From Pogonophryne albipinna (Eukaryota; Chordata; Actinopteri; Perciformes; Artedidraconidae): DNA of 64,000 bases. This document shows positions 40,109 through 52,910 of the stretch, one piece after another. The DNA lies in NCBI GenBank assembly GCA_028583405.1, contig CM053243.1, forward strand, positions 27,618,116-27,682,115. The letters are read 5' to 3'. The first letter of the stretch is position 1, and every line of letters begins with the position of its first letter. A program made the position numbers and the translations under genes. Below the pieces are notes generated by a model. It did not search any database. It saw only the letters and a program-made list of their open reading frames with translations, and was not told where the DNA came from.

Positions 40109-43100
40109 AGTTCCAACACTAATTTCAGTACATTCACCCACCACATATCAAAGATATACTCTATACATAGACGTAAAACTTCAGTCTAGCTTTAGTTTTT
40201 GTGTTGTCATTTGTGCTTTTCAGTATGAGCAAATTAGAAAAAAAAAGATCTACTATGTTTTCTTAGTGTTAATAAACTGGATACCTGTATTATTGGGTGC
40301 TAGAAGCCATATTGGAATTAGTTATTTATATTTTAGTTAATAAATCAAGCTTTTCAAAACTAGATCTTTTGTAGGAGCCTCTCTCACCTATCAATTGAAT
40401 AAGACACACAACTTTGAGTTTACATTGGCTTTGTCTCGCATGTATTTCCTTCGCAGCCTGCTGTGAAAGTGACCGCAAGGTTAAACTCTGACAGCATTAT
40501 GTTCAGCTCAGTTGTATATGATATGGCAGCAGCCTTCTCATAGATGATGCAGCATAGAGAGTGTGGCAACTGCTTGATGTTTGCTGTAAGTATCACTTCT
40601 AATGATACTGCTGTGTTCCTCATAATGAAGCTGCTCCTGTTTAGAGTAAAACTTTTCAGAACACCATCTGCTTTCCTGAGCCCTTGAACGTCACATGGGA
40701 CCTCACAGTTATTCATACAAAGCTTACAGTTGTGTGATTTTAGTATAGTTGAGCAGCACAGTGTATTGAGTCCTCTGATGTGTCTGCAGTTTTTGGAATG
40801 ATGTCAAATTGTTTTACTTAGCATAAGCAGGCATATATTTATTTACTCGCTTCATTTAGTGAAAGTAAAACATTTTCAAGCAGTTTAGTTACAGATTGTG
40901 TGTATTTTGGATGTTTTGAAGTAGGAGTAGAGGACATCAATCAAGATTTAATTAAAATAAACAGTGCAACACGTTCATTGTCTTTACATTGTACCTGAAC
41001 ATTTCTGAAAACGTAACTCATTAACTCACAACAGATGCGCAATTACATTTAACGTCAATGCAAATTCACTCCAGGGGACCCCAATGATAGGAAAGCCACT
41101 TTGAAAATGAAGAGAGTGATGCAACATTTCCGTAATTCCTGTAAATTGCGTGATGCTGTCTTGTTAATTTTGAACATAAACAACACTACAATTATCATTG
41201 CTTATCTGTACATTACATAAATACTATACAAGCAAAACGTATTAAAATAAGGCAATTTTTGGTTTTGATTGTATTTATAGTATGTAGAATAATTATCAAT
41301 TGTTGTTTGCTACAAACTACTTTATCAAATCAATTCTGATAAATAGCTTTTTTCAGTGCATATATAGCAAATAACACCGTTATTTATTTATTGTTCTTCT
41401 TTCAACACAGGCGTTTTTTCTGAGATGGCAATCAGAATCTAGCGAGATCCACATGACAGCCATACAGGCACAAGTGCAACTTCACCCTCTGCACCGTTTA
41501 TATGTACGCCCCGATGCTGATCCAGCTTTGAGTGTTCTCAATATGCTGTAATCACACAAATGTCAACAGACAGAGATCACTTTAAATATAAATGAAATAG
41601 GAATACATGTATTATTGCATTGGCAAAAATGATACAATTCAGTGGGATAAATGATAGTCTATATAAGTATAGTCTGCAACTAACAATAAAACTAGTATTA
41701 CAAAAATCAGTTGCTGACAGTTTAACATAAACTTCCCCGCTCATATTGTTGATGTTGTTACTCTTGTTGAGACTTATTGAGTGTCTATAACCTTATGTGA
41801 CCACAACAAAGGCAGCCTGTTGTTCACTGTGATGGATTACCCATTTCAAGCAGGTTTCAAGTCCCTCCAAGTTGATTGTAATAACACACTGAAGCAGACC
41901 AAATCAGTTCACTTATTGCCTACACTGGGTTTGTCATAATCAGACAAGGAGATCCTTATTTACTACGGAAAAAAGTTTACATTCATTTTTTTTAAGGGTA
42001 CCAAAAAAAACTTTAAATAACAGTACCCCTCTGCAAAAGTTGTCTGCTGTAACCGTACAACAACATGTTATTGAGGACATCAAATCATAAATAAATCAAA
42101 AGATTGTACTACCTATAAATGTATACTATTGCAGCCTGTTGCATCCTTGATCATAATGCAGTTAAAACACAACCCATTCCCCTTCAAACCCAGATGTTAT
42201 CCCCAAATAGTTATCATCAAACCAATTGAGTCTAACATAATTTGTATAAATTCCTTCATTTATGGAACCATTATATCTTCTGTCTGTACATCTCATTTGC
42301 GTTGGTGCGTGACTCTCACTACAGTCTAACATGGCCAGGACAATCAAACTCCTTTTAACTAAAATACCTTTGTTTTTTACCTTTGTGATGGTCCAATGGT
42401 CAGAGTGTTTAGAAGAAGTTAAGATTCTAGCACCGATTTTTCCTTTACTAGAGTCAGTAGTTGTGCTCTGGGTTGGTGCTAGTGTGTGCAGAGCATGGTC
42501 AGGGATTTGCTGTAACTAGGATGCTAATTGCTTATAAATGTGTTTAAAATGGTGTGGGAGTATCAGCTGGTGTTAGACTCCTAAAGTTATCTTGTGCAGC
42601 ATATAGATACATTTTCCGAGCAGCTTCAAAGTCAGATAGATTGACTTGAAGGTTAAATTGCACCATCGGTGGCTGGAGAGGCTTTGAGATGCTTGTGACT
42701 AAGACTTCAACCTCAGCTGGAGGCCTGCGAGTCTCCTTTATTCAAAGTTTAGCCCATCTTCGAGGACAAACAAATACCTAAAAGTTTCATTTAATTCCAG
42801 TCTCGAATGAAGAGGCACCTCTGATGTTTGTTTTTAATTCATTGTTATGTAGTATCCTCATTTTAATGTGTGTCTGGTACCGCTGAATTGAAGTGACATA
42901 CAGTGTTAAAAACTGAAAACATTTATTATAATAATTGTTTTTATTCATGCAAAATATCTATATATTTTTTATATTCGTATAATCTTAATGTTTCTTTATA
43001 TTTATCAAATCTATTGATTTATTGTGATTTACAGAAATGTGAAATATCCATACAGAGATGTATTTTTTCTTCTATACTGAAACAAGCTGAAAACCTGCAG

Positions 43101-45475
43101 TGGAGTAGTGGCCCGACTACCAACATGCTACAGGGCAACAACATTCAAACATGACAAAATACAGCCTCTGTGATGTCAGGTCCAACGTCAGTGCTTTTTC
43201 CGACTGTTATTTTTATGCCATTGCTGTCTACTGAATTATTAATAGTAAGCAGTGGCATTTTTTATTCCATGTCCTTTCTCCCCCCCCCCCCACGACTTCA
43301 CTCAGCACTCAGGTAGTAACAGGCTAAAAGAGAATCTTGGCTTTTTTGTTTGTGTTTTGTTTTGTGTTTCATATTTTCTTGTCATGCGTGTCCAACCATT
43401 CCAGCATCCTCTTGCTATCGGATATTTGCTCTGAAACTCCCCAGCCACATATCAACCGTACACACCTTCTGTCTTCACAGTTGTCTATCCCTAATAGGGT
43501 GACAGGTTTGTGGCAGAAGATGCTGGTTGATTTATTGGGTGCTCAAGGTTCTACTGGTGCATGTCTGACTTGCATCTTCTTAAAAAGACATTTAGTCCTC
43601 TCCGGTATCCTCTGTAGCACACTACATTTTCTAACCTACTGTAAGTATTAAATATAATAATAAAGGTATAAATGTGTATATCAGAAGCAAACAACACTGT
43701 CCAAAATACAAAAAAGTCAGGGATAGAATCATACAAGCACGGAAATCATGCATGTCAGGCATTCATTATTAAAACTGAATATTTTATTTTTACATAAATA
43801 AATATTTAATGAAAAGCTTTTTCTTCAGAAAATAGTACACAGTTAGACAGAGTCCTGTCATACAAAGGAAGAGATAGTAAGCCTAAGTAAGTGCTGACGG
43901 CCGAAGACCTGCTGGCTAGAACTAGTATTCCAAGTCAAAGGCATCTTTTCCGACAGAAACCTGACATTGCGGTAAGCTTAAGTGCTGCTCTGCGCTTTCT
44001 GGTTTTCATGCACAATGACTCCTTGGGGCCCCAGCACTAAAAGCCATTAGCGCTCCCAGTGGTGTAAAACTTGCATGAATCTATAAATCTTTCAAAGCTG
44101 TGGATTGAATTTGTACTCCTGATAAAGGATATATTTTGGATGAACAGTGCTGTAGCTGAGTCGAGCTGCCAACAGTACATGTTCTTATGTTTATTAAAGC
44201 AGTACGAGAACATGAAAAGTTCATTCTCTAAGGATTTGTTATTCAAACACTGCAAAAGCCTCTTCAATGGATGGATCTTTAGCAGAGAAAGGAATCTATC
44301 CATTGTATCTTCTAAAATATTTAGATGTCACTTTTTCATTTGCATGGAGGAAGGACACGTTTTTTTATAGCCGTTATGGTAAGAAACATAAAAAAGAAAC
44401 GACAGCAGACTAGCAAATTCAACAGAATCATAAAATGTTGAAAACAACCACTCATACTCATGTCTATTTCACTTTACAAGGATGTTTCTCATGCTGCCTA
44501 ACACATGTATTTTGCGAGGATGTTCATCCTCCACTAACAAGTTTGTTGCTGTTTCTCTACTTTATGCATGTACTGTACTTGGAGGTTACCTCTTGCATCA
44601 AAGCAGCTGGAAGAGAGACTGCACAGTGTTTATGCCTGTGAAGGACAGTAGGAGGGGCAGACAAATAGGGAGGTGGGAATCCAATCGCCCATCACAAGGG
44701 CAAATTATCTGACCAAGGTGCTGAGAGCGGGGTGTCTTCAGCCACTAATTGATAAGAGCCGTCTATCTTTAGTAAGCAGCAGTGTTTGGCTCAGGACATC
44801 AAAACCTTGGCTGTGGCTGAAAGGCTTGTTGTGTCCCACTCCCTCCTTATCCCAGGCTATCCAGGGAGGGTAAAAGTCAGGATGTCACCTTGCCAGGGGG
44901 TGACTTCTCTACTTTCCTGCCTGAAATATCAGGGTTGTTTTCATTAATGTGAATTTTAGCCTTCCACTATTTTGTGTTATTTCCATAATAGAAATGGGAC
45001 ACACAGTGTGTCCTTTAGCTTGCTTTCATTAGGATCGCAGGGAAGATTACAAATACAATCATAACGTATGTGTACAAGAAAATTAGGAAAGTAACCTATG
45101 AGTACTGCTACCAAGTAATACACTCTGAGTGAACAGTACAACTTTAACATTTAGTTTGTTCCTGAAAATAATTTCAAAACATAATTTCAAGCACATCACG
45201 TTGTCTTACTGCTCAGACAAAGACAAATAGACAGAATGTACAAACATGAGTTCCCAATTGGAAAATAAGCCAGTTGGACTCTTGGTCAATGGTCTAAGCC
45301 AAAACAGTACTAGTTCATGTAAAACCACATGCAGATGCTCTCAGCCAAATGCTCATACAAGCTGACTTTATATGCCAGTACCATATATTGGAGAATAAAC
45401 TGATGTAGATGAGTAACTGCAGAAGAAAGGAACATATTTAGAAAGATGGTACTTCTCTTTGCACATTTTATTAAC
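40109..45475. other. 5.4-kb interval without recognised genes or repeats
   Basis: Frames are short and lack domain signals. A poly-C run lies at about 43280-43292. This may be intron or intergenic DNA of the host and, with 46.2-48.9 kb, is the most likely single-copy sequence in the window. Confidence 0.5.
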
Positions 45476-46155
45476 AACAAGTCCTCCAACTCATAGGACC
45501 AAATAGGTCGATTGTTCAAGCCCTTATTACGACCAAATAGGTTGATTGTTCAAGCGCTTAGTACGACCTATAATCACGTTTTAAAGTTTTCGACCTCTCG
45601 TGCTCCCGTTGAATGCAAACGCTACGCAGGGTCGTATATTCACAAATAACCCTCTCTGGAAAATCCTAAATCGTAGGATAGTCTGGCCATTAAATGCTTT
45701 TTGATTAGATTACTAGCGAGAACTGCATATTGTACTTTCAGAATCCACGTCCAGTGGATGTGTAGGATCTATAGTTTGATAGATATTATGAAGATGATTT
45801 GAGATCTCGCCAGGATATGCGGCAGCCTCCATTTAAAGTTAGCGTCAACACTCAGTATTTCAGAAAACAGTATTTCCGGTCTCGAAGTTTTCATAATAAA
45901 ACCATATTCCCCTCAAATGATTTTAAAGCTATATCTGCCGTACTCATCCACTAAAAACATCAGTTTATCCTTGTTGATTACACAACATTAATTGGTTTAA
46001 ATTGTGTACAATGCTTTTGTGTTTTTCCCCTTCGATTCGGAGAAACAAATATTTTTTCGGAGTTTAGGATGGTAGAAGACACTACACTACCCAGAATCCT
46101 CAGCTATCGTTTGGGACTACACCATGTGCTTTGCTCGACAAACCCCGTGATTAGA
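45476..46155 (+). repeat. Repeat family B, most complete copy
   Basis: About 680 bp from AACAAGTCCTCCAACTCAT to CCCCGTGATTAG. It opens with two copies of a roughly 34-bp word (GACCAAATAGGTCGATTGTT, second copy slightly changed). It has no coding sequence. Homologous copies: 56209-56800 (+), 60539-60963 with 62225-62470 (-), and a fragment at about 3060-3200 (-). No inverted ends were found, so the class is unknown. Confidence 0.85.
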
Positions 46156-49002
46156 TAACTTATCAAAAGTACAAACAAGACAACCAGTTTAACAGTTTAC
46201 AAAATATTACTTTAATAACAATGAACAAACAATGTTCCCTTAAATTGCACATACCTTGCAGAATAATTCACTCCTAATTAGTGCTATGGCAATCTCAAGA
46301 ATGGATGCAATGATACATTTTATTTTAAAAAGCAGCATTATATAATTTTGTGCGTTATGGCTTTAGGATGCAATTTTAATTCATCTCTAGAGGCATTTAA
46401 TTAAGGATCTCATTTCATTTGCTAGCCTATTTTATTGTATTGAAATGAACAAATTGCGACCATGAACAGATGTGATCTACACCAAACAGCTTTGTTTTGC
46501 GTATTGACTACACAGCTGTGTTTTTTTTCTCCAAATATAATGTTTAAACAATACTTTGTTTTTGTCAGAACAATAATTCTACACATTTACCACAGATTTT
46601 CTTTTGTGAATGATGAATAGCTTCTATTGTTTGCCATTACGATGTGAACGGCCCTGTAAGTCCTCTAATGGCCACTCAGCTGATGGCGGCAGACAATAAG
46701 GGATACTCGATGTACCCGTAAATTCTGCCTTGTTCTGAGATCAGCTTACACGCTCAGCAAATCACTAGACTGGCAGATCTCAGTCCTCCCTTATCCTTCA
46801 CTGCACTCCCTCAGCTTTCTATTACACTCCGTGATTAATGCCCCACTGCCATCAACAACATACACCACAAGTTGCATATCTAATGTAAAAACAGTCACTG
46901 AGCTTTCTCAGGTATGGTTTGAGGGTCAGATGAAGTTTAAGACCTCCCATCACCACAAATCCTCTCTGTGTCCTTCTGAGGCGGCTCGCAGCAGAGAAGG
47001 AATAAATTACAGGCTGAGCAGAACCATCAAATTCTAGCCTTTGTATCACTATTGTTTTGCAGCCTTCTCCAGTCGTTTGCATCTACAAAAACGCTAAACC
47101 CCAGCTTTACTCTCACAATCACCTTACTTACTCCAAAGGAAGGTGAAATGAATGTGACCCAATCAATCTAACTTCTCAGGTAGCAAGAAACCTACATTTC
47201 TCAAGTAAAATACACAAAGGAAACCTGTCTTTTTTCTCAAAACATGATAGAAATTCACCAGCACACAAATACTGCTACCATTTTCACAGATGCTTGCATT
47301 AGTATTCTGTGGGGACGTATCCTAGTGACATGCAATACATCATAGTCACCAGGAGGCCCTTTTCACTGCAGAGTTGACGTGCAAATATGGGCAGAGCATG
47401 TTTCAATGGGTTAGGCTACAGCCTTTATCCTTAAAATGTCCTCTGGAGTTAGATACACAAGTGTACATGCATGTATGTATGTGTGACAACATACTGCATT
47501 AAGACACAGTCACAGGGTGGTACAGTAAATGCATTAAACCCACCACCCGCACCTGCCAACACTCTCACACTCTCACACTCACCAACACGTTGCACATCAG
47601 GGTCATAGAGTCTTCACATCATGGGATATTTGTGAAATGTGATATGAAGGGGGGTTGGGTGAGTGTGTGTGTGTTTTCAGGGACATGAGTGTTCTCACCT
47701 CGAACAGTGAGCCAGGCAGGAAGGCTGAATGCCCTTGACTAACCTTGTGGGTTTTACTGTGCTTTTATGAGAGGGTATAAATCATCCTGATGTTTTGAAG
47801 AAAAGAAAATGCTGCTGTTTTACAATGGGTACCCAGATTGACAAGGCAAATGTGCACCCCTATAACAAAGCCTATTACAAATACTGTCTGGAATACACCG
47901 TGCACTGAAATTCAATACAGCTCAAAATAATGAAAGGATGTCCGTGTTGTCCCATGTCATTCAGAATGGAGAAACAATGAGAAATATTTGCAGTGGACCC
48001 ATTTAAAAGAATCACTCTTTTGGGGAACATAAACACAGTGCGCTGCTGCTCTACTTGCAGGTGAATGGAAAATACACAAATTATCATATTGATTGCTTTT
48101 TGCCTCAATGAGGAGATTTCCATCTTTATTTCATAAAATGTGTACATACAAACAAAGGTTGGGAAGAAGACAGGTTTTAATGGCATCCACTGAGAGAGAC
48201 TCTCGTCTAGACACACAGTTTTCAACCTAAACCATAAAAGAGCAACTCTCCACTGCTGCTCTCTATGATGTAAACAGCTCAGGCCCAAACCTTCCACTCA
48301 ACGGCTCCCACTCATATATTCATGTATATGTGTTTATCAGAACTTGGCGGCTTACGTTGCCATTTTCTCCTTAAAATGGTGAGCAAATGCACGTCCACAG
48401 AGAAATGGAAATAATCATGAATCCCATGAAAAACCAGATAAACATTTTTTGAAAGATAGAGAATAGGCAGAGGAAGTGATGATAACTGCAGAGTGGAAGG
48501 CCAAATTAAGCCTGTTTACCATACTCACAACGCTAAATCTTACTGCCAAAAGCTGTAATTAACATCCAGGTATAAGATTTGTTTCAGACAAATCTTAATA
48601 AACAATGTGATATGAACAGTGGGATAGAATAGGTCATTTGTCTTTCAGCTAAAAGGGGTATTCATTAATATGACATCTATAACACATATACATTTTGTTT
48701 ATGAGTTTACAAGTCTGACCAGCCCTACCTGATGTTGCAGGCCGTGTCGTGTGCTCAAGCACTTCCTTCCCCAACACTAGTGGGCAGTCACATTCCACAC
48801 AGTGTGCTGTACCTGGATACCAGTGTGTTACAAACACACCCATGCACATGTAGCTTGTTGCGCTCTTTTATTTTGTTGTCTTCCTCCGACTGTTTTTTAT
48901 GTCTGTTTAAGTTGTATAGGAGTGGAGCAGCTGCAGACCCTGCTCTGAAAAAAGTGAAATAAATAAGCTGGTGAGGGAAAACTTCATACAGGAGACTGCA
49001 GT
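46156..49002. other. 2.8-kb interval without recognised features
   Basis: No domain-bearing frame and no repeat ends seen. Confidence 0.5.
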
Positions 49003-49361
49003 GGCGAGCCGTCACGGCCCTCTAGGCCCTCTGTGAGGGCCTAAGATATTCTAAAAAAAAATATTTGAAAACATAAAAAAAAAACATTTGAAACATTTTT
49101 CATGAGTTTTACCAAAATAACTTGATTTAATTGTATTTAAAATAATATTTTAAAAATAAATCCTTCGAATCTGCCTGTTCAGTTTCTGTTGGAATGTGAA
49201 GGGTTAAATGCCGTCTCTGTGAGTTATGTGAAGATGGGAGAGCTCGTTGGTCCCTCTCTACATTGACAGAGAGCCCAGCTATAGTAACTCAATGAGAGAG
49301 TAATGTCAAATGACAGTACAATTGACCAATCATATCTTCCCTCTAAATGGGCGGGCTTTAT

Positions 49362-49598
49362 TTTCGCGGACTTGCATGGCCAGCATACTCACCGGACATG
49401 TCACCCATTGAGCATGTTTGGGATGCTCTGGATCGGCGTATACGTGTTCCAGTTCCTGCCAATATCCAGCAACTTCGCACAGCCATTGAAGAGGAGTGGA
49501 CCAACATTCCACAGGCCACAATCAACAACCTGATCAACTCTATGCGAAGGAGATGTGTTGCACTGCGTGAGGCAAATGGTGGTCACACCAGATACTGA
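49362..49598 (+). pseudogene. Tc1 transposase C-terminal fragment
   Basis: Reads GLAWPAYSPDMSPIEHVWD, which holds the third catalytic acidic residue (E) of the DD34E triad, then INSMRRRCVALREANGGHTRY and a natural stop. About 75 residues of a roughly 340-residue enzyme. The DNA-binding domains and the first two catalytic residues are absent. Confidence 0.93.
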
Positions 49599-49922
49599 CT
49601 GGTTTTCGGACCCCCCCAGACCCCCCCAATAAAGCAAAAATGCATGTTTCAGAGTGGCCTTTTATTGTGGCCAGCCTAAGGCACACCTGTGCAATAATCA
49701 TGCTGTCTAATCAGCATCTTGATATGCCACACCTGTGAGGTGGGATGGATTATCTCGGCAAAGGAGAAGTGCTCACTATCACAGATTGTTTCAGATTTGT
49801 GAACAATATTTGAGAGAAATGGTTATTTTGTGTATATAGAAAATGTTTTAGATTTTTGAGTTCATCTCATGAAAAATGGGAGCAAAAACAAAAGTGTTGC
49901 ATTTATATTTTTGTTCAGTGTA
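49362..49922 (+). mobile_element. Truncated Tc1/mariner element
   Basis: Only the 3' part remains. The right end reads TTTTTGTTCAGTGTA with TA at the border, preceded by the usual long subterminal sequence. The 5' part is missing and joins abruptly to unrelated sequence near 49362. Confidence 0.88.
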
Positions 49923-50087
49923 CATTGTCCCTTTCAAATGAAATGGAAATAGTAAACAATAGTAGAAGCTATCCCCAAGAACAACATTCAAAAGCTGAAT
50001 ATGAGGAATTTGAATGATATAAAGTGAAAGCATTTTGAATTGTTAACATGTTACTGTTATAAGTTTCACTTTATTATCTATACTCAG

Positions 50088-50760
50088 GATCCTTTCTTAA
50101 GTTTCTGGCACCAGCAGCAGCAACAGAAAAGGATAAGGTGCCCCCTCCAAATGCTGATGATGGTAAGTTAAGTATTCCACTTTTAATTGATTATACTGTG
50201 CATTGCACTCCAAAGATTCCTTGTAACATGATATTCATGTTACAAGTTTCTTTTTTGGTCATAGCAGTTCAGTCAACATCTACCTCCAGTGGGGCGTCAA
50301 TATCTACCTTGAGTGGGGCGTCAACATCTGCCTCCAGTGGGGTGTCAACATCTGCCTCCAGTGGGGTGTCAACATCTGCCTCCAGTGGGGTGTCAACATC
50401 TGCCTCCAGTGAGGCGTCAACATCTGCCTCCAGTGGGACAGCAACATCTGCCTCCAGTGGGGTGTCAACATCTGCCTCCAGTGAGGCGTCAACATCTGCC
50501 TCCAGTGGGGCGTCAACATCTGCCTCCAGTGGGACAGCAACATCTTCTCATCATGAAGATGACACGTCAACTCCTACCTCCAGCAGCACTACCACGACTA
50601 CAAAAGGTTTGATCAAATCAGACGACCCTGCACAATGACCAAATGTCCTAAATGATAGTGAAAAGTGTGCACTAGTAACAAGAGGACCAATACAAGAAAC
50701 AGATATAGTCTTTCCGCAGAATACTGAAACAACTTCACGTAGATTTACAAAGGAAAACTA
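50088..50760 (+). pseudogene. ZMYM1/TTF-type hAT transposase, N-terminal exons
   Basis: Exon 50088-50162 (SFLKFLAPAAATEKDKV, donor GTAAGT) joins in phase to an exon starting at 50265. That exon holds a Ser/Thr-rich repeat tract and then the segment DPAQ, stop, PNVLNDSEKCALV, followed by RGPIQ and FPQNTE. This is the conserved start of the TTF-type zinc finger region of ZMYM1-like hAT proteins. The TGA at 50636-50638 replaces the usual Trp. The catalytic part is absent; the sequence runs into the element end. Confidence 0.78.
50276..50539 (+). repeat. 24-bp tandem repeat, 11 units, coding
   Basis: Eleven units of ACATCTGCCTCCAGTGGGGT-type sequence, 24 bp each with no length change, so each adds the octapeptide TSASSGVS with variants. 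The strict multiple-of-three length keeps the exon open. Confidence 0.96.
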
Positions 50761-51002
50761 TTCTGGTTTTAATTGTTCTTTATATTTATATGTGTGATTT
50801 ATTCGTTTTTGTATGTCTTTTATATTCATATTACTAACTAATAACTAACTTTGAAAATAACAAAAATGCGAAGTTGTTAAATAAAAAACTGTTTAGCAAT
50901 TTTTTTGTTGGTGTCAGAATAACACAATGGTGATGAAAGCTGGTTCGATGGGCCCCCAGTGAATTTTTGCCTTGGGCCCCCACAGACCCTAGAATCGGCC
51001 CT

Positions 51003-51160
51003 GGATTTACATACTCAATACTGTGGACAATCACCACAGGAGCAATTTGGGATTAAGTGCCTTGCCCAGGGACACAACGACATGCTGACTGCAGTGGGGT
51101 TTGAACCTGTGACCCCTGTGATCCGAACACCTACGGACAACCCACTACGCCACACGCCCC
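51003..51160. repeat. Interspersed repeat, possibly SINE-related
   Basis: Contains AAGTGCCTTGCCCAGGGACA and GGGGTTTGAACCTGTGACC, words common in fish repeats. The second resembles a tRNA B-box region. No A box or tail could be placed. Confidence 0.4.
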
Positions 51161-51775
51161 CCAACTTTACTCGTTACTTTACTCGCAGGGCCGCCCCTCC
51201 CTACAGGCAGATCACGCAGACTGCGGAGGGAGCCTCATCTGAAGCGCAAATGCGGCGCACCTACAGTATTTTACTCGACATCCTCACTCTGGATTCGGAG
51301 GTCCTCCTTAGCTATTAGCTTCACGTTAGCATGTTGTCTTTGCAGGTGCTTGTTGAGGTTTGATGTTGTGTTTGCAGCAGTGGATAAAAGCTTCTGGCCT
51401 GGACACAGTTTGCACCTCACCGTCACATTCCTGTCCTTTCTTCGGACGAACTCAAAATAATGGGCATACCTCCACCCCTCGAAAGTTATCTCTGTTGACT
51501 CAGCCATGTTTATGCACTGCATGTGGACGCACAAGCCGCGCAAATGTTACGTAAATATAAACCTGCGGCGGAAATCCCTCTTGTCTGTCAAAGGGAGAAT
51601 CTAGTAATTCTGTATGTTAGTAGGCTAACTGTAGTGTGATTACTGATTTTATAAAAGTGACGAAGTAACGTGCATCGGGCAATGTTAGTAACTGTAGTGT
51701 GATTACGCGTTACATTACTCCGTTACCGACAACAGTAATATTATTACAGTAACGCGTTACTTTGTACATGCTGTG
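51161..51775 (-). mobile_element. BED-finger hAT fragment
   Basis: Contains a BED zinc finger exon and, at about 51650-51765, GTAACGCGTTAC-type palindromes like those of hAT-2. The outer CAGTGTTGGG terminus is missing. The fragment is consistent with an autonomous relative of hAT-2. Confidence 0.7.
51271..51543 (-). pseudogene. BED zinc finger of a hAT transposase
   Basis: The 90-codon frame reads GWRYAHYFEFV, VRCKLCPG and TSNLNKHLQRQH: two Cys followed by His-X4-His, the BED finger that binds DNA in hAT transposases and ZBED proteins. It ends shortly after the finger with no catalytic domain. The frame is intact but isolated. Confidence 0.85.
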
Positions 51776-51936
51776 TTTTTTGCGTGGCTGTGTCTTTAGT
51801 TGTAAACCCAGTGGCGGTCTTTTCATTAGACATACTGACAATAAAGCCATCGAAAAGAATAGGATACAGAAGTAAAAGTACTTCTGGGTCTCTGTGTGTC
51901 ATTCAAGCTTGGCCCTGTGTGTGTGACACGAGCGCA

Positions 51937-51957
51937 TTTTGTGCGAGCGAGCGAGCG

Positions 51958-52027
<70 letters not shown>

Positions 52028-52095
52028 CCGGGGATTATTGTTGTTAGCATCTGGTTAGCTAGCTGCGCTAACGGTTATAAGGAGCTGTTTTTCAC
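51937..52095 (-). repeat. hAT-1 family fragment with (GA)n expansion
   Basis: The right part (GTTAGCATCTGGTTAGCTAG, CGCTAACGGTTATAAGGAGC) is the reverse complement of about 24790-24870 in hAT-1. The neighbouring CGAGCGAGCGAGAGAGA of hAT-1 corresponds here to a long (GA)n tract at about 51960-52025. Confidence 0.8.
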
Positions 52096-52189
52096 AACAA
52101 GGTGCAGGAGAGTCCTCTCTCTCTCTCTTAGAACCTGAAAAGTGCATCATGTGTTAAGACATCAATCAGCTACCACTTCTGGAACATTC

Positions 52190-52910
52190 AGTTACATAGT
52201 TTGTTAATTGAACTCTTCTTTGCCGTGGTGTGCTGGGGTGGAAACACAAACACGAGGGACACTGGCAGGCTGAACAAGCTCGTGAGGAAGGCTAGCTCTG
52301 TAGTTGGCGTACAACTGGACAATCTGGAGGAGGTGGCAGAGGGGAGGACGAGGAGGAAGCTCAACAGCATCCTAGAGAACCCCTCCCACCCACTCCATGC
52401 AGAGCTAGTGAAGATGAGGAGTACGTTCAGCCACAGACTCATCCCTCCACGACACAGCACCAAGCACCTCGGACAGTCCTTTGTGTCTGTAGCCATCTGG
52501 CTGCACAACAAGGGGTCAATAATGTAAAAAAATTCAAAATAAAATAAAATCACTGGACATAAATATACACTGTTTCCACAACCCATGTTAATATATTAGT
52601 AGTAGACCAAATATAGATAGATATGTCACTATACAGATGTCCATTTTCACTTGTCACTTTAACTCATTTCGTACTTCATAATTTATATGACCAAATATGT
52701 ATATATGCTGACAGTTATTTTACTCTTATTTTTACTCATCTCCTATTTCATAGTCTTTTATTATTATTATCATTATAATTTTTTTTCTTGATTTTATTAA
52801 TCTGTGTGATTCTGTGCTGTCCTGTTTTTCATGCTTACCCTGTTGCTGCTTGTACAACTGAATTTCCCCACGGGGATTAATAAAGGTCCATCTTATCTTA
52901 TCTTATCTCA
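52190..52910 (+). mobile_element. 5'-truncated LINE (CR1/Rex1-like) 3' end
   Basis: The protein end (next entry) is followed by a 3' untranslated region ending GGGGATTAATAAAGGTCC and a (TTATC)n tail. This tail type is frequent in fish LINE copies. The family name is tentative. Confidence 0.75.
52201..52527 (+). pseudogene. LINE reverse transcriptase C-terminal fragment
   Basis: Reads FFAVVCWGGN, RLNKLVRKASSVVG, RRKLNSILENPSHPL and STFSHRLIPPR, the C-terminal region of fish non-LTR reverse transcriptases, and ends at TAA. The catalytic domains are missing by truncation. Frame open for 108 codons. Confidence 0.85.

Larger units (their letters stand above)
49003..51002 (+). mobile_element. Decayed hAT element (ZMYM1-like), with Tc1 insert
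   Basis: Left boundary near CAGTGGCGAGCCGTCACGG. The right boundary near CGGCCCTGG is preceded by TGGGCCCCC words. In between are N-terminal exons of a ZMYM1/TTF-type hAT transposase and a truncated Tc1. The two termini do not match well and no duplication was found, so the boundaries may belong to two different hAT families joined by decay. Confidence 0.5.

Noticed and set aside
51003..51160. tRNA gene
   Set aside because: Only a B-box-like word is present; no cloverleaf, A box or anticodon arm can be formed.
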